A stretch of 64,000 nt of DNA, from NCBI RefSeq assembly GCF_918697925.1, contig NZ_CAKKMF010000012.1, positions 1-64,000 of the forward strand, given 5' to 3'. The notes under the pieces were generated by a model. The model saw only the letters and a program-made list of their open reading frames with translations, was not told the DNA's origin and did not search any database. The DNA is from Arthrobacter sp. Bi26 (GTDB taxonomy: Bacteria; Actinomycetota; Actinomycetes; Actinomycetales; Micrococcaceae). Of the stretch, positions 8,265-22,749 are shown piece after piece (within the stretch, counting starts at the first letter, position 1; the number at the start of each line of letters is the position of its first letter). The position numbers and the translations under genes are program-made.

Positions 8265-11200
8265 TTGGTCGCCTCGAGCACCTCTAATGTAAACAACGCT
8301 ACCGCTATCAATGCCGACAGCACCGACGGTGCAACCCGCCGGCTCTCATTCGCAAAGATTCACGAACCTCTTGATGTTCCGAATCTGCTCGCCCTGCAAA
8401 CCGACAGCTTTGACTGGCTGGTCGGAAACGAACGCTGGCAGGCGCGCGTTGCGAAGGCCGTCGAAGAAGGCGACCTCAGCGTCGCCACCTCCTCGGGTCT
8501 GTCCGACATCTTCGAAGAGATCTCCCCGATCGAAGACTTCCAGGGCACCATGTCCCTGAGCTTCTCCGAGCCGGAGTTCGCTGACCCCAAATACACCATG
8601 GCCGAGTGCAAGGACCGGGACGCAACGTACTCCGCTCCGCTGTACGTCAAGGCCGAGTTCATGAACAACAACACGGGCGAAATCAAGCAGCAGACCGTGT
8701 TCATGGGTGACTTCCCGCTGATGACCGAGAAGGGCACCTTCGTCGTCAACGGCACCGAGCGTGTCGTCGTCTCCCAGCTGGTCCGCTCGCCGGGCGCCTA
8801 CTTTGAGCGCACCGCCGACAAGACCAGCGACAAGGACATCTTCACCGCGAAGATCATCCCGTCCCGCGGCGCCTGGTTCGAACTCGAAATCGACAAGCGC
8901 GACCAGGTCGGCGTCCGTCTTGACCGTAAGCGCAAGCAGTCCGTCACCGTGCTGCTGAAGGCCCTCGGCTGGACCGAAGGCCAGATCCTCGAGGAATTCG
9001 GCCAGTACGACTCCATGCGCGCCACGCTGGAGAAGGACGCCACCGAGACCCGCGAAGACGCGTTGCTAGACATCTACCGGAAGCTGCGACCGGGCGAGCC
9101 GCCCACGGTTGAGGCTGCCCAGTCCCTGCTGGACAACCTGTACTTCAACTCCAAGCGCTACGATCTGGCCAAGGTTGGCCGTTACAAGATCAACCGCAAG
9201 CTTGGCATCGATCGCTCCCTTGGCGACAAGGAAGCTTCGGTCCTGCACGTTGAAGACATCGTGGCCATGATCAAGTTCCTGGTTGCACTGCACGCCGGCG
9301 AGAAGACCCTCACGGGCAAGCGCGACGGCCAGGACCACGAGCTGCGCGTCGAGATCGATGACATCGACCACTTCGGCAACCGTCGCATCCGCGCCGTCGG
9401 CGAGCTCATCGAGAACCAGGTCCGCACCGGCCTGTCCCGCATGGAGCGCGTTGTCCGCGAACGCATGACGACCCAGGACGTCGAGGCCATCACGCCGCAG
9501 ACCCTGATCAACATCCGTCCCGTCGTGGCAGCCATCAAGGAGTTCTTCGGAACTTCCCAGCTGTCCCAGTTCATGGACCAGAACAACCCGCTCTCGGGTC
9601 TGACCCACAAGCGCCGCCTGTCCGCGCTTGGTCCGGGTGGTCTGTCCCGTGACCGTGCCGGCATGGAAGTTCGTGACGTGCACCCGTCCCACTACGGACG
9701 TATGTGCCCCATCGAAACTCCTGAAGGCCCGAACATTGGTCTGATCGGTTCGCTGGCTTCCTACGGACGCATCAACCCGTTCGGTTTCATCGAGACCCCG
9801 TACCGCCTGGTCGCCGAGGGTGTCGTCTCCGATGAGGTCAAGTACCTCACGGCCGACGACGAGGCCGAGGTCCTGATCGCTCAGGCCAACGCCCCGCTCG
9901 ACGAGAACAAGCGTTTCGCGGAAGAGACCGTCCTGGTCCGTGCCCGCGGTGGTGGAGGCGAGCCCGTGCTGGTTCCCGCCGCCGACGTCGAGTTCATGGA
10001 CGTTTCCCCGCGCCAGATGGTGTCCGTGGCTACCGCCCTGATCCCGTTCCTCGAGCATGACGATGCCAACCGTGCACTCATGGGTGCCAACATGCAGCGC
10101 CAGGCCGTGCCGCTGGTCCGTTCCGAGGCACCGTTCGTCGGTACCGGCATGGAGCGCGCCGCTGCTGTCGACGCCGGTGACGTCACCATCGCCAAGAAGG
10201 CCGGTGTGGTCACCGAGGTCTCCGCTGAGCTCGTCATCATGCTTAACGACGACGGTACGGAAACCAACTACCGCATCAACAAGTTCGCCCGCTCCAACCA
10301 GGGCAACTGCTACAACAACCGTGTCCTGGTGAACGAAGGCCAGCGCCTGGAGGTCGGCGGCATCATCGCTGACGGCCCGGCAACGGACCAGGGCGAGCTC
10401 GCCCTCGGTAAGAACCTCCTCGTGGCATTCATGTCATGGGAAGGCCACAACTTCGAGGATGCCATCATCCTGTCCCAGCGCATCGTGGCCGAGGACGTCC
10501 TGTCCTCCATCCACATCGAGGAGCACGAGATCGATGCCCGCGACACCAAGCTTGGTGCCGAGGAAATCACCCGTGACATCCCCAACGTGTCTGAGGAAGT
10601 CCTGGCAGGCCTGGACGAGCGCGGCATCATCCACATTGGTGCCGAGGTTGAAGCCGGTGACATCCTGGTCGGCAAGGTCACCCCCAAGGGCGAGACCGAA
10701 CTGACCCCGGAAGAGCGCCTGCTGCGCGCCATTTTCGGTGAGAAGTCCCGCGAAGTGCGCGACACCTCCCTGAAGGTGCCGCACGGCGAGTCCGGCACCG
10801 TGATCGGTGTCCGCGTCTTCGACCGCGACAACGACGACGAGCTGCCCCCGGGCGTCAACCAGCTGGTGCGCGTTTACGTGGCTGCCAAGCGCAAGATCAC
10901 CGACGGCGACAAGCTCGCCGGCCGTCACGGCAACAAGGGTGTTATCTCCAAGATCCTTCCGATTGAGGACATGCCCTTCCTTGCCGACGGTACCCCCGTT
11001 GATATCGTCCTGAACCCGCTGGGTGTTCCGGGCCGTATGAACGTCGGCCAGGTGCTGGAAACGCACCTCGGCTGGGTTGCCAAGACCGGCTGGAAGATCG
11101 AGGGCGAGCCCGAGTGGGTCAAGCAGCTGCCGAACCTGCCGCGCGAGAGTGGCCAGACCACTGTGGCGACGCCGGTCTTCGACGGTGCGCGTGAAGAGGA

Positions 11201-11780
11201 AATCACGGGCCTGCTCGATTCCACCAACGTCACCCGCGACGGCGACCGCCTGATCAACTCCTCCGGCAAGACCCGTCTGTTCGACGGCCGCTCCGGCGAG
11301 CCGTTCCCGGATCCGATCTCGGTCGGCTACATGTACATCCTGAAGCTCCACCACCTGGTGGACGACAAGATCCACGCCCGCTCCACCGGCCCGTACTCCA
11401 TGATCACGCAGCAGCCGCTGGGTGGTAAGGCACAGTTCGGTGGCCAGCGCTTCGGTGAAATGGAAGTGTGGGCGCTCGAGGCTTACGGCGCCGCTTACAC
11501 GCTCCAGGAACTGCTGACGATCAAGTCGGATGATATCCACGGTCGTGTGAAGGTCTACGAAGCCATCGTCAAGGGCGAGAACATCCCCGAGCCGGGCGTT
11601 CCTGAGTCCTTCAAGGTCTTGATCAAGGAAATGCAGTCGCTGTGCCTGAACGTGGAAGTGCTTTCCACGGACGGAACCACAATTGAAATGCGTGACTCTG
11701 ATGACGCAGTCTTCACGGCTGCGGAAGAACTGGGCATCGATCTGTCTCGTGCAGAGCCCAGTTCCGTAGAAGAGGTTTAG
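8265..11780 (+). CDS. rpoB: DNA-directed RNA polymerase subunit beta
   Basis: The 1171-residue beta subunit forms one pincer of RNA polymerase and most of the rifampicin pocket. The rifampicin region ([32 protein letters not shown]) is intact, with Asp, His and Ser present at the three main resistance positions, so the allele looks sensitive. Later landmarks are [38 protein letters not shown]-type sequence and the C-terminal [27 protein letters not shown] 8265 is chosen as start because GGAAGG at 8252-8257 is well spaced for it. The in-frame GTG 8250 overlaps that site and has none of its own. rpoC follows after 116 bases. Confidence 0.97.
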   Translation: MVASSTSNVNNATAINADSTDGATRRLSFAKIHEPLDVPNLLALQTDSFDWLVGNERWQARVAKAVEEGDLSVATSSGLSDIFEEISPIEDFQGTMSLSFSEPEFADPKYTMAECKDRDATYSAPLYVKAEFMNNNTGEIKQQTVFMGDFPLMTEKGTFVVNGTERVVVSQLVRSPGAYFERTADKTSDKDIFTAKIIPSRGAWFELEIDKRDQVGVRLDRKRKQSVTVLLKALGWTEGQILEEFGQYDSMRATLEKDATETREDALLDIYRKLRPGEPPTVEAAQSLLDNLYFNSKRYDLAKVGRYKINRKLGIDRSLGDKEASVLHVEDIVAMIKFLVALHAGEKTLTGKRDGQDHELRVEIDDIDHFGNRRIRAVGELIENQVRTGLSRMERVVRERMTTQDVEAITPQTLINIRPVVAAIKEFFGTSQLSQFMDQNNPLSGLTHKRRLSALGPGGLSRDRAGMEVRDVHPSHYGRMCPIETPEGPNIGLIGSLASYGRINPFGFIETPYRLVAEGVVSDEVKYLTADDEAEVLIAQANAPLDENKRFAEETVLVRARGGGGEPVLVPAADVEFMDVSPRQMVSVATALIPFLEHDDANRALMGANMQRQAVPLVRSEAPFVGTGMERAAAVDAGDVTIAKKAGVVTEVSAELVIMLNDDGTETNYRINKFARSNQGNCYNNRVLVNEGQRLEVGGIIADGPATDQGELALGKNLLVAFMSWEGHNFEDAIILSQRIVAEDVLSSIHIEEHEIDARDTKLGAEEITRDIPNVSEEVLAGLDERGIIHIGAEVEAGDILVGKVTPKGETELTPEERLLRAIFGEKSREVRDTSLKVPHGESGTVIGVRVFDRDNDDELPPGVNQLVRVYVAAKRKITDGDKLAGRHGNKGVISKILPIEDMPFLADGTPVDIVLNPLGVPGRMNVGQVLETHLGWVAKTGWKIEGEPEWVKQLPNLPRESGQTTVATPVFDGAREEEITGLLDSTNVTRDGDRLINSSGKTRLFDGRSGEPFPDPISVGYMYILKLHHLVDDKIHARSTGPYSMITQQPLGGKAQFGGQRFGEMEVWALEAYGAAYTLQELLTIKSDDIHGRVKVYEAIVKGENIPEPGVPESFKVLIKEMQSLCLNVEVLSTDGTTIEMRDSDDAVFTAAEELGIDLSRAEPSSVEEV

Positions 11781-11896
11781 CAGGGGCCCGGAGAGAAGCA
11801 GGCGGCCCACCGGCCCAACCTGCTTTTCTCCGGCTCCTCCCTCTTCCCGTAACCCAAGACTTCAGAATTTAGAGAACAAGAGAGAACAGGGACCAT

Positions 11897-15796
<3,900 letters not shown>

Positions 15797-15810
15797 ACTG
15801 AGTGACTGAC

Positions 15811-15846
15811 AGGCCCCGTTCCCACCTCGGTGGGGGCGGGGCCTTT
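15811..15846 (+). terminator. Terminator after rpoC
   Basis: AGGCCCCG (15811-15818) pairs with CGGGGCCT (15837-15844), with a further CCCACC/GGTGGG stem inside. A short T-run follows. It lies 15 bases after the rpoC stop. Confidence 0.8.
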
Positions 15847-16179
15847 CCAGTGGTAAACCCCGCCGATTAAGGGCTGGGAGCCGTCCGTGTTAGACTTGAG
15901 ACTAATTGTTATTGTGGCAGTGGATGAGTGCGCCGGTTGCAGCTGAAAGGTTCAACCAGGACGACGTTTCCGGTTTGCAGGGTTCTTGTGCAACGTATGC
16001 CACATTTTCGCATGCCTAGGGGCAATTCAGGTCGAAAGTCCTTGGACCCCGGCGTGCGGTCCGACTATTAAGGCTTCGCCTCAGCTGCTCTGGAGAGAAC
16101 TTCAAAGCTCGGGCGGCGAGGCGCAGCGACAAGAGAGCGGCCGCCAACGGCCGCTCCGGATAAAACGGAGAACACGAGA
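15847..16179 (+). promoter_or_regulatory. str operon leader with GC hairpin before rpsL
   Basis: No gene is seen in this stretch. A TAGACT -10-like element at 15891-15896 gives only a weak promoter call, because no good -35 lies upstream. A perfect 9-bp hairpin GAGCGGCCG, loop CCAA, CGGCCGCTC spans 16135-16156. It ends only 23 bases before the rpsL GTG, just upstream of the GGAG ribosome binding site, so it may influence initiation. Confidence 0.5.
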
Positions 16180-16554
16180 GTGCCTACGATTAACCAGCTG
16201 GTCCGCAAGGGCCGCACGCCTAAGGTCAAAAAGACCAAGGCTCCCGCGCTTAACGGCAGCCCGATGCGCCGCGGTGTTTGCACCCGCGTTTACACGACGA
16301 CCCCGAAGAAGCCGAACTCGGCTCTGCGTAAGGTTGCTCGCGTGCGCCTCAACGGCGGCATTGAAGTCACCGCATACATCCCCGGTGTAGGCCACAACCT
16401 GCAGGAGCACTCCATTGTGCTCGTCCGCGGCGGCCGCGTGAAGGACCTTCCGGGTGTCCGCTACAAGATCGTCCGTGGCGCCCTCGATACCCAGGGTGTC
16501 AAGAACCGTAAGCAGGCTCGCAGCCGCTACGGCGCAAAGATGGAGAAGAAGTAA
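16180..16554 (+). CDS. rpsL: 30S ribosomal protein S12
   Basis: S12 lies at the decoding centre and controls accuracy. The 124-residue sequence has the universal [12 protein letters not shown] and [13 protein letters not shown] motifs. Both streptomycin-related lysines (equivalent to K43 and K88) are wild type. The start is GTG 16180, supported by GGAG at 16167-16170 and by the conserved N-terminus [11 protein letters not shown]. rpsG follows after a single base, so the two are probably translationally coupled. Confidence 0.98.
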   Translation: MPTINQLVRKGRTPKVKKTKAPALNGSPMRRGVCTRVYTTTPKKPNSALRKVARVRLNGGIEVTAYIPGVGHNLQEHSIVLVRGGRVKDLPGVRYKIVRGALDTQGVKNRKQARSRYGAKMEKK

Positions 16555-16555
16555 T

Positions 16556-17026
16556 ATGCCTCGCAAGGGTCCGGCCCCCAAGCGGCCGCTAGTTCTAGAT
16601 CCCGTTTACGGCTCCCCGCTGGTCACCCAGCTCATCAACAAGGTGCTGGTTGACGGCAAGAAGTCCACCGCAGAGCGCATCGTTTACGGTGCACTCGAGG
16701 GTGCTCGCGCCAAGTCCGGCGGCGACCCCGTTGCAGCCCTCAAGAAGGCCATGGAGAACGTCAAGCCTTCGCTTGAGGTCCGCTCCCGCCGCGTTGGTGG
16801 CGCCACCTACCAGGTTCCCGTTGAGGTCAAGCCGGGCCGTTCCACGGCCCTCGCCCTCCGCTGGCTGGTTGGCTACTCCAAGGCCCGCCGCGAAAAGACC
16901 ATGACCGAGCGCCTCCAGAACGAAATCCTGGATGCCTCGAACGGTCTCGGTGCCGCTGTGAAGCGTCGCGAAGACACCCACAAGATGGCCGAGTCCAACA
17001 AGGCCTTCGCACACTACCGCTGGTAA
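16556..17026 (+). CDS. rpsG: 30S ribosomal protein S7
   Basis: S7 is the primary assembly protein of the 30S head and contacts E-site tRNA. The 156-residue sequence starts [10 protein letters not shown] and contains [11 protein letters not shown] and [15 protein letters not shown], which are family signatures. ATG 16556 is one base after the rpsL stop, with a GGAGAAGAAG ribosome binding site inside the end of rpsL. A perfect 12-bp hairpin lies between its stop and fusA. Confidence 0.98.
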   Translation: MPRKGPAPKRPLVLDPVYGSPLVTQLINKVLVDGKKSTAERIVYGALEGARAKSGGDPVAALKKAMENVKPSLEVRSRRVGGATYQVPVEVKPGRSTALALRWLVGYSKARREKTMTERLQNEILDASNGLGAAVKRREDTHKMAESNKAFAHYRW

Positions 17027-17037
17027 TACTTCCCGGA

Positions 17038-17065
17038 CGCCGCCGGCTCGACTGAGCCGGCGGCG
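17038..17065 (+). other. 12-bp hairpin between rpsG and fusA
   Basis: CGCCGCCGGCTC (17038-17049) pairs perfectly with GAGCCGGCGGCG (17054-17065) around loop GACT. No T-run follows, so simple termination is unlikely. It may protect or process the rpsL-rpsG mRNA, or act as a partial attenuator before fusA. Confidence 0.65.
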
Positions 17066-17095
17066 AACGTGCAGTCCATCCGAAAGGGAGACACC

Positions 17096-19210
17096 GTGGC
17101 ACAGGACGTGCTTACCGACCTTAGCAAGGTCCGCAATATCGGCATCATGGCCCACATCGATGCCGGCAAGACCACTACTACCGAGCGCATCCTCTTCTAC
17201 ACGGGTGTGAACCACAAGATCGGCGAAACGCACGACGGCGCTTCGACGACTGACTGGATGGAACAGGAAAAGGAACGCGGCATCACCATCACGTCTGCCG
17301 CCGTGACCTGCTTCTGGGAAAACAACCAGATCAACATCATCGACACCCCCGGCCACGTTGACTTCACGGTCGAGGTTGAGCGCTCCCTGCGCGTCCTCGA
17401 CGGCGCAGTCGCAGTGTTCGACGGCAAGGAAGGCGTGGAGCCGCAGTCCGAGACTGTTTGGCGCCAGGCCGACAAGTACAACGTTCCGCGCATCTGCTTC
17501 GTCAACAAGATGGACAAGCTCGGCGCTGACTTCTACTTCACCGTCGACACCATCATCGGCCGCCTCGGTGCCAAGCCGCTGGTCATGCAGCTGCCGATCG
17601 GCGCCGAGAACGACTTCATCGGCGTAGTCGACCTTCTCTACATGCGCGCGCTGGTCTGGCCCGGCGACGCCAAGGGTGACGTCACCATGGGTGCGAAGTA
17701 CGAGATCCGCGAGATCCCGGCTGACCTCCAGGCGAAGGCCGAAGAGTACCGCGCAACTCTCGTTGAGACTGTTGCCGAGGCCTCCGAAGAACTCATGGAG
17801 AAGTACCTCGAAGGCGAAGAGATCAGCATCGGTGAGCTCAAGGCCGGCATCCGCAAGATGACGATCAACTCTGAGCTGTACCCGGTCTTCTGTGGTTCCG
17901 CATTCAAGAACCGCGGCGTCCAGCCGATGCTCGACGCAGTCGTGGACTACCTGCCGAACCCGCTCGACGTCCCGCCGATGATCGGTCACGATCCCCGCGA
18001 CGAAGAGAAGGAACTTACCCGTAAGCCCTCCTCTGAAGAGCCCTTCTCCGCACTGGCCTTCAAGATCGCCGCGCACCCCTTCTTCGGCCAGCTCACCTTC
18101 ATCCGCGTGTACTCCGGTCACGTGGAAGCAGGCTCGCAGGTGGTCAACTCCACCAAGGGCAAGAAGGAGCGCATCGGCAAGCTGTTCCAGATGCACGCCA
18201 ACAAGGAAATGCCCGTCGAGGGCGCTACCGCCGGCCACATCTACGCAGCGATCGGCCTGAAGGACACCACTACCGGTGACACCCTGTGCGATCCGGCCAA
18301 CCAGATTGTCCTCGAGTCCATGAGCTTCCCGGAGCCCGTGATCTCGGTTGCGATCGAGCCGAACACGAAGGGTGACCAGGAGAAGCTCTCCACGGCCATC
18401 CAGAAGCTCTCCGCTGAGGACCCGACCTTCCAGGTCTCCCTCAACGAAGACACCGGCCAGACCATCATCGCCGGCATGGGCGAGCTCCACCTGGACATCC
18501 TGGTGGACCGCATGCGCCGCGAATTCAAGGTTGAGGCGAACGTTGGCAAACCGCAGGTTGCTTACCGCGAAACCATCAAGCGTGCTGTAGAGCGTCACGA
18601 CTACACGCACAAGAAGCAGACCGGTGGTTCCGGCCAGTTCGCAAAGATCCAGATCGCGATCGAGCCGCTGGACACTGCGGAAGGCGAGCTGTACGAGTTC
18701 GAGAACAAGGTCACCGGTGGCCGCGTTCCGCGCGAGTACATCCCGTCGGTTGACGCCGGCATCCAGGATGCGCTGAACGACGGCGTCCTGGCCGGCTACC
18801 CGGTTGTCGGCATCAAGGCAACGCTGATTGACGGCGCCTACCACGATGTTGACTCCTCGGAAATGGCGTTCAAGATCGCCGGCCGTATGGCTTTCAAGGA
18901 AGCCGCACGCAAGGCGAACCCTGTCCTGCTCGAACCGCTGATGGATGTCGAGGTCCGCACCCCTGAGGAATACATGGGTGAAGTTATCGGTGACCTCAAC
19001 TCCCGCCGTGGCCAGATGCAGTCCATGGAAGATGCCCAGGGCGTCAAGGTTATTCGCGCACACGTCCCGCTGTCCGGCATGTTCGGCTACATCGGCGACC
19101 TGCGCTCGAAGACCCAGGGCCGCGCTGTGTACTCCATGACGTTCAACAGCTACGCCGAGGTCCCGAAGGCAGTTGCCGACGAGATCATCCAGAAGAACCG
19201 CGGCGAGTAG
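17096..19210 (+). CDS. fusA: Elongation factor G
   Basis: EF-G is the GTPase that drives translocation on the ribosome and, with RRF, recycling. The 704-residue protein has the G1 motif [14 protein letters not shown]2 [11 protein letters not shown]3 DTPGHVDF and G4 NKMDKLGAD. Domain IV-V signatures include [15 protein letters not shown] and [13 protein letters not shown] 17096 is chosen from the AAAGGGAG ribosome binding site at 17083-17090 and the conserved [21 protein letters not shown] start. An upstream in-frame ATG would add unlikely residues. It lies third in the str operon. Confidence 0.98.
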   Translation: MAQDVLTDLSKVRNIGIMAHIDAGKTTTTERILFYTGVNHKIGETHDGASTTDWMEQEKERGITITSAAVTCFWENNQINIIDTPGHVDFTVEVERSLRVLDGAVAVFDGKEGVEPQSETVWRQADKYNVPRICFVNKMDKLGADFYFTVDTIIGRLGAKPLVMQLPIGAENDFIGVVDLLYMRALVWPGDAKGDVTMGAKYEIREIPADLQAKAEEYRATLVETVAEASEELMEKYLEGEEISIGELKAGIRKMTINSELYPVFCGSAFKNRGVQPMLDAVVDYLPNPLDVPPMIGHDPRDEEKELTRKPSSEEPFSALAFKIAAHPFFGQLTFIRVYSGHVEAGSQVVNSTKGKKERIGKLFQMHANKEMPVEGATAGHIYAAIGLKDTTTGDTLCDPANQIVLESMSFPEPVISVAIEPNTKGDQEKLSTAIQKLSAEDPTFQVSLNEDTGQTIIAGMGELHLDILVDRMRREFKVEANVGKPQVAYRETIKRAVERHDYTHKKQTGGSGQFAKIQIAIEPLDTAEGELYEFENKVTGGRVPREYIPSVDAGIQDALNDGVLAGYPVVGIKATLIDGAYHDVDSSEMAFKIAGRMAFKEAARKANPVLLEPLMDVEVRTPEEYMGEVIGDLNSRRGQMQSMEDAQGVKVIRAHVPLSGMFGYIGDLRSKTQGRAVYSMTFNSYAEVPKAVADEIIQKNRGE

Positions 19211-19461
19211 TCCCTAGGACGCATCGCAGCAGCAAGAACTCGGATGCGTCTCCGCCAACGGAGATTCATCTGGTGCAAGTGGCCGGGCTCCGGTCCAGAC
19301 CGAAGTCCGGCCGCCTGCACGAACAGGCTCTAGGCACTAGCATTAGTACCTGAATCTGCAATTTCACCAATCCAAAGCCCCCCAAGTAGACTTACTGGAG
19401 TTTCTGCCGCGACAAGCGCGGCCGAAGGGTAAGTCATTTGAAAACGTTCTAGGAGGAACCT
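19211..19461 (+). promoter_or_regulatory. fusA-tuf intergenic region with stem-loop and putative tuf promoter
   Basis: A long imperfect stem-loop runs from about 19273 to 19319: GTGCA and GGCCGG pair with CCGGCC and TGCAC around an internal CGGTC/GACCG hairpin. Downstream, TTCACC (19363-19368), an 18-base spacer and TAGACT (19387-19392) form a candidate promoter of tuf alone. A dedicated promoter would allow more EF-Tu than EF-G, as is usual. Confidence 0.45.
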
Positions 19462-20652
19462 GTGGCAAAGGCAAAGTTCGAGCGGACTAAGCCGCACGTT
19501 AACATCGGTACCATTGGTCACGTTGACCACGGTAAGACGACGCTGACGGCCGCCATTTCCAAGGTGCTGTACGACAAGTACCCGACTCTCAACGAGAAGC
19601 GTGACTTCGCGTCGATTGACTCTGCTCCCGAAGAGCGTCAGCGCGGCATTACCATCAACATCTCCCACGTTGAGTACCAGACCGAGAAGCGCCACTACGC
19701 ACACGTAGACGCTCCGGGTCACGCTGACTACATCAAGAACATGATCACCGGCGCTGCTCAGATGGACGGTGCAATCCTCGTGGTTGCCGCCACTGACGGC
19801 CCGATGGCTCAGACCCGCGAGCACGTTCTGCTCGCCCGCCAGGTTGGCGTTCCCTACCTGCTGGTCGCGCTGAACAAGGCTGACATGGTCGATGACGAGG
19901 AACTCCTCGACCTCGTCGAAATGGAAGTTCGCGAGCTGCTCAGCTCGCAGGGCTTCGATGGCGACGAAGCACCGGTCATCCGCGTTTCGGGCCTGAAGGC
20001 TCTGGAAGGCGACCCGGAGTGGGTCAAGTCCATCGAGGACCTCATGGAAGCTGTCGACAACTCGGTTCCGGACCCCGTACGTGACCGTGACAAGCCCTTC
20101 CTGATGCCGATCGAAGACGTCTTCACGATCACCGGCCGTGGCACCGTTGTTACGGGCCGCGCCGAGCGTGGAACCCTCGCCATCAACTCCGAGGTCGAGA
20201 TCGTCGGCATCCGTCCGGTCCAGAAGACCACGGTTACCGGTATCGAGATGTTCCACAAGCAGCTCGACGAAGCATGGGCCGGCGAGAACTGTGGCCTCCT
20301 GCTCCGCGGTCTGAAGCGCGACGATGTCGAGCGTGGCCAGGTTGTCGTCAAGCCGGGTTCCATCACCCCGCACACCGACTTCGAGGCTAACGTCTACATC
20401 CTCTCCAAGGACGAAGGCGGACGTCACAACCCGTTCTACTCCAACTACCGCCCGCAGTTCTACTTCCGCACCACGGACGTAACCGGCGTTATCACCCTGC
20501 CGGAAGGCACGGAAATGGTTATGCCCGGCGACAACACTGAGATGACCGTTGCGCTCATCCAGCCGATCGCAATGGAAGAGGGCCTCGGCTTCGCTATCCG
20601 CGAAGGCGGCCGCACCGTTGGTTCAGGACGCGTCACCAAGATCGTCAAGTAA
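19462..20652 (+). CDS. tuf: Elongation factor Tu
   Basis: EF-Tu delivers aminoacyl-tRNA to the ribosome. The 396-residue protein has [14 protein letters not shown] (G1), [13 protein letters not shown] (G2), [12 protein letters not shown] (G3) and NKADMVDD (G4). Domains II and III follow, ending [15 protein letters not shown]. The start is GTG 19462, with an excellent AGGAGG ribosome binding site at 19451-19456. It is the last gene of the str operon and is closed by a strong terminator. Confidence 0.98.
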   Translation: MAKAKFERTKPHVNIGTIGHVDHGKTTLTAAISKVLYDKYPTLNEKRDFASIDSAPEERQRGITINISHVEYQTEKRHYAHVDAPGHADYIKNMITGAAQMDGAILVVAATDGPMAQTREHVLLARQVGVPYLLVALNKADMVDDEELLDLVEMEVRELLSSQGFDGDEAPVIRVSGLKALEGDPEWVKSIEDLMEAVDNSVPDPVRDRDKPFLMPIEDVFTITGRGTVVTGRAERGTLAINSEVEIVGIRPVQKTTVTGIEMFHKQLDEAWAGENCGLLLRGLKRDDVERGQVVVKPGSITPHTDFEANVYILSKDEGGRHNPFYSNYRPQFYFRTTDVTGVITLPEGTEMVMPGDNTEMTVALIQPIAMEEGLGFAIREGGRTVGSGRVTKIVK

Positions 20653-20717
20653 TTACTTGCTGATCTGATGCTTGACCACTGATCGGCCGGCCGTCTGGCA
20701 GCTGTTCAGAGGACCGG

Positions 20718-20756
20718 GAACAGCCCCGCTGCACTTGCAGCGGGGCTGTTCTTTTT
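20718..20756 (+). terminator. Intrinsic terminator after tuf
   Basis: The 15-bp arms GAACAGCCCCGCTGC (20718-20732) and GCAGCGGGGCTGTTC (20737-20751) pair perfectly and are followed by TTTTT. This is the clearest terminator in the window. Confidence 0.95.
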
Positions 20757-20796
20757 AAGTTCCTGATACCTTTGCAGGAAGGGAAAGGAGCTCACT

Positions 20797-20922
20797 ATGG
20801 GCTGGTTCATTTTTCTACTGATCGTCGTGGCGGTTGTCGTCGCATTCTTTTGGGCGAAGAGGCACTTCCGCCAGGAGATCGAGCGCGCCAAGCGCATCAA
20901 TCGGGCAAACCGGAACCAGTAG
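20797..20922 (+). CDS. 41-residue single-pass membrane microprotein
   Basis: The reading frame begins ATG GGC TGG and ends TAG. GAAAGGAG sits 6 bases before the start, a near-ideal ribosome binding site. Residues 3-19 are strongly hydrophobic (WFIFLLIVVAVVVAFFW) and form one membrane segment. The rest is a basic, charged cytoplasmic tail (AKRHFRQEIERAKRINRANRN). It lies 40 bases after the tuf terminator and 18 bases from the convergent GH1 gene. I do not recognise the family. The ribosome binding site, membrane-like composition and positive-inside tail argue for a real gene. Confidence 0.65.
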   Translation: MGWFIFLLIVVAVVVAFFWAKRHFRQEIERAKRINRANRNQ

Positions 20923-20940
20923 GCCCGGGCCGGGCGGGAC

Positions 20941-22365
20941 TCAGGGCCGCCGGGCACGCGCGAGGGCCTGGTACCAGTAGTACGAGTCTTTCGGCGTGCG
21001 CTGGAGGGTCGTGAAATCCACATGTACCAGGCCGAAGCGCTGGGAATAACCGGCCGCCCATTCAAAGTTGTCCATGAGCGTCCAGACGTAGTAGCCGAGC
21101 AGATCGACGTCGTGGGCCACGCCCCCGGGGGCGGTGGCCTCCACCGCCTGGCTGAGGTGGGCGGCGAGGTAGCTGATCCGCCCGGCGTCGGGAATAGGAC
21201 CGCTGACGTGGTCCGGTTCGGGGAAGCTCGCCCCGCTCTCGGTGATGTAGAGCGGGGGCAGTGACTCGCCGTACCTGTCCTTCAGTTCCCGGAGCAGGAT
21301 CCCCAGATGGTCCGGGGCAACCGGCCAGCCGAATCCCGTGAGTTCGTACTCCGGGAACGCGGCCATGTGGAACGGGACTTTCAGCATCGCCGCCGCGGTT
21401 GCGGCAGGGCTGTCGATGCCGCCCCCCGTGGCCACCTTCACGGGGTAGTAATAGTTCAGGCCGTAGAAATCCAGCGGTTGGTGGATCGTGGCCAGGTCCG
21501 CGTCGGTAATCCTGCCCAGCGAACGAAACCATGGCCGGGCGATCAGAGGCGGCCGGGGAAAGCGGCCCAGGAGGATCGGGTCCGCGTAGAGCCGGTTCAG
21601 CACGAGGTCGAAAACCCCGGCCAGCAGCCTGTCGGTTAGCGAGCCGGACGCCGGGCGGACGGGGGAATGCAGGTTCGAGACGCCAACGGCGCCGGACACG
21701 CCCGCCGCCCGCAGCGCCTGCACCGCCAGGCCGTGACCCAGGAGCTGGTGGCGCACCGACGGCAGGGCCTCGAAGAGCAGGCCATGGCCGGGCGCGTGGA
21801 CGCCCAGGGCGTAGCCGTTGAGGGTGACCGAGGCGGGCTCGTTCAGCGTCACCCACTGCGCCACGCGATCGCCGAACCTCTTGCCGGCGGCCGCGCTGTA
21901 CTCGGCAAACCGTTCCGCCGTCGAACGGTTCATCCAGCCGCCGCGCTGCTCCAGGGGGAGCGGCGTATCCCAGTGGTAGAGAGTGGCCATGGGCGAGATG
22001 CCGGCGGCGAGCAGCCGGTCGATCAGGCGGTCGTAGAAGTCCAGCCCCGCCGCGTTGAAGCGGCCGGTGCCCTCAGGCTGGACCCGCGGCCACGAGATCG
22101 AGAACCGGTAGGAATCGATCCCGAGCTCGCGCATGAGCGCGATGTCTTCCTCCGCGCGGTTGTAGTGGTCGCAGGCCACTGCGGGGGAGTGTCCGTGCAG
22201 GATGTTGCCCGGCTTTTCGGCGAACGCGTCCCAGCCGGAGGGCCCACGGCCGCCGGCCGCGAGGTTCCCCTCGATCTGGAACGCCGCGGAGGCCACGCCG
22301 AGGGTGAATCCGGGGCTCAGGCGTGCGGCGAGGGCCTGAACTGTTACAGAGTCCTGCACAGTCAT
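20941..22365 (-). CDS. Glycoside hydrolase family 1 beta-glucosidase
   Basis: This 474-residue enzyme hydrolyses terminal beta-linked glucose or related sugars. The GH1 acid/base motif is VTLNEP (E176) and the nucleophile motif is YITESGA (E376, with Ser where most members have Asn in TENG). The N-terminus has FTLGVASAAFQIEG, typical of sugar-binding GH1 residues. Downstream are HYNRAEEDIALMRELGIDSYRFSISW and TLYHWDTPLPL. No signal peptide is visible, so it acts in the cytoplasm on imported oligosaccharides or glycosides. No transporter lies next to it. Natural substrate is not known. Confidence 0.93.
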   Translation of the reverse strand: MTVQDSVTVQALAARLSPGFTLGVASAAFQIEGNLAAGGRGPSGWDAFAEKPGNILHGHSPAVACDHYNRAEEDIALMRELGIDSYRFSISWPRVQPEGTGRFNAAGLDFYDRLIDRLLAAGISPMATLYHWDTPLPLEQRGGWMNRSTAERFAEYSAAAGKRFGDRVAQWVTLNEPASVTLNGYALGVHAPGHGLLFEALPSVRHQLLGHGLAVQALRAAGVSGAVGVSNLHSPVRPASGSLTDRLLAGVFDLVLNRLYADPILLGRFPRPPLIARPWFRSLGRITDADLATIHQPLDFYGLNYYYPVKVATGGGIDSPAATAAAMLKVPFHMAAFPEYELTGFGWPVAPDHLGILLRELKDRYGESLPPLYITESGASFPEPDHVSGPIPDAGRISYLAAHLSQAVEATAPGGVAHDVDLLGYYVWTLMDNFEWAAGYSQRFGLVHVDFTTLQRTPKDSYYWYQALARARRP

Positions 22366-22749
22366 GCCCTAATCATCCATTCGACGGCGATTCAGGACAA
22401 TGGGCCCACCGGCCCCTTCGGTGGGCTGATTCGCTTCTGCCCGCAAATTCCGGCATACTAGATGAGTTGTTCAAGCGCTCTTTCGCGTCCCGATCCGGAT
22501 AATGCCGGGTGCCAGGGTCCAAGTGAGAGACCAAACATAACCCACTCCCCATGGAATTGCGGACGCGTACGTGTGAAAACGTACGACACGCCCGACCGCG
22601 GGGGTCGGTTACGTCGGCAGGTTGAGGAACCCGGATCCTTCCGGATTCAGCTTGTGCGGCGGGTGGTAGTCACGACTTCAAATGCTTCGGCAGCCACATA
22701 CAACAGGCAAGTAAACAGAGCAGCATTTACTGAAAGAGAGTCAGGCGAC
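22366..22749 (+). promoter_or_regulatory. S10 operon upstream region and leader
   Basis: No gene is seen in these 384 bases. CATACT (22454-22459) with a poor -35 TTCGCT (22430-22435) is a weak promoter candidate. The leader holds a hairpin CGTACGT, loop GTGAAA, ACGTACG (22566-22585) and, 6 bases on, CCGACC/GGTCGG (22592-22608). In enterobacteria L4 controls this operon through its leader. Whether these structures do so here is unknown. Confidence 0.45.

Noticed and set aside
15896-15915. TTGAGA and TATTGT upstream of rpsL as a promoter.
   Set aside because: The spacer is only 8 bases, too short for a sigma70-type promoter.
16595-19063. Very long open frame (822 codons) on the minus strand opposite rpsG and fusA.
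   Set aside because: It mirrors a highly expressed GC-rich gene, has no family resemblance and is explained by codon bias in the real genes.
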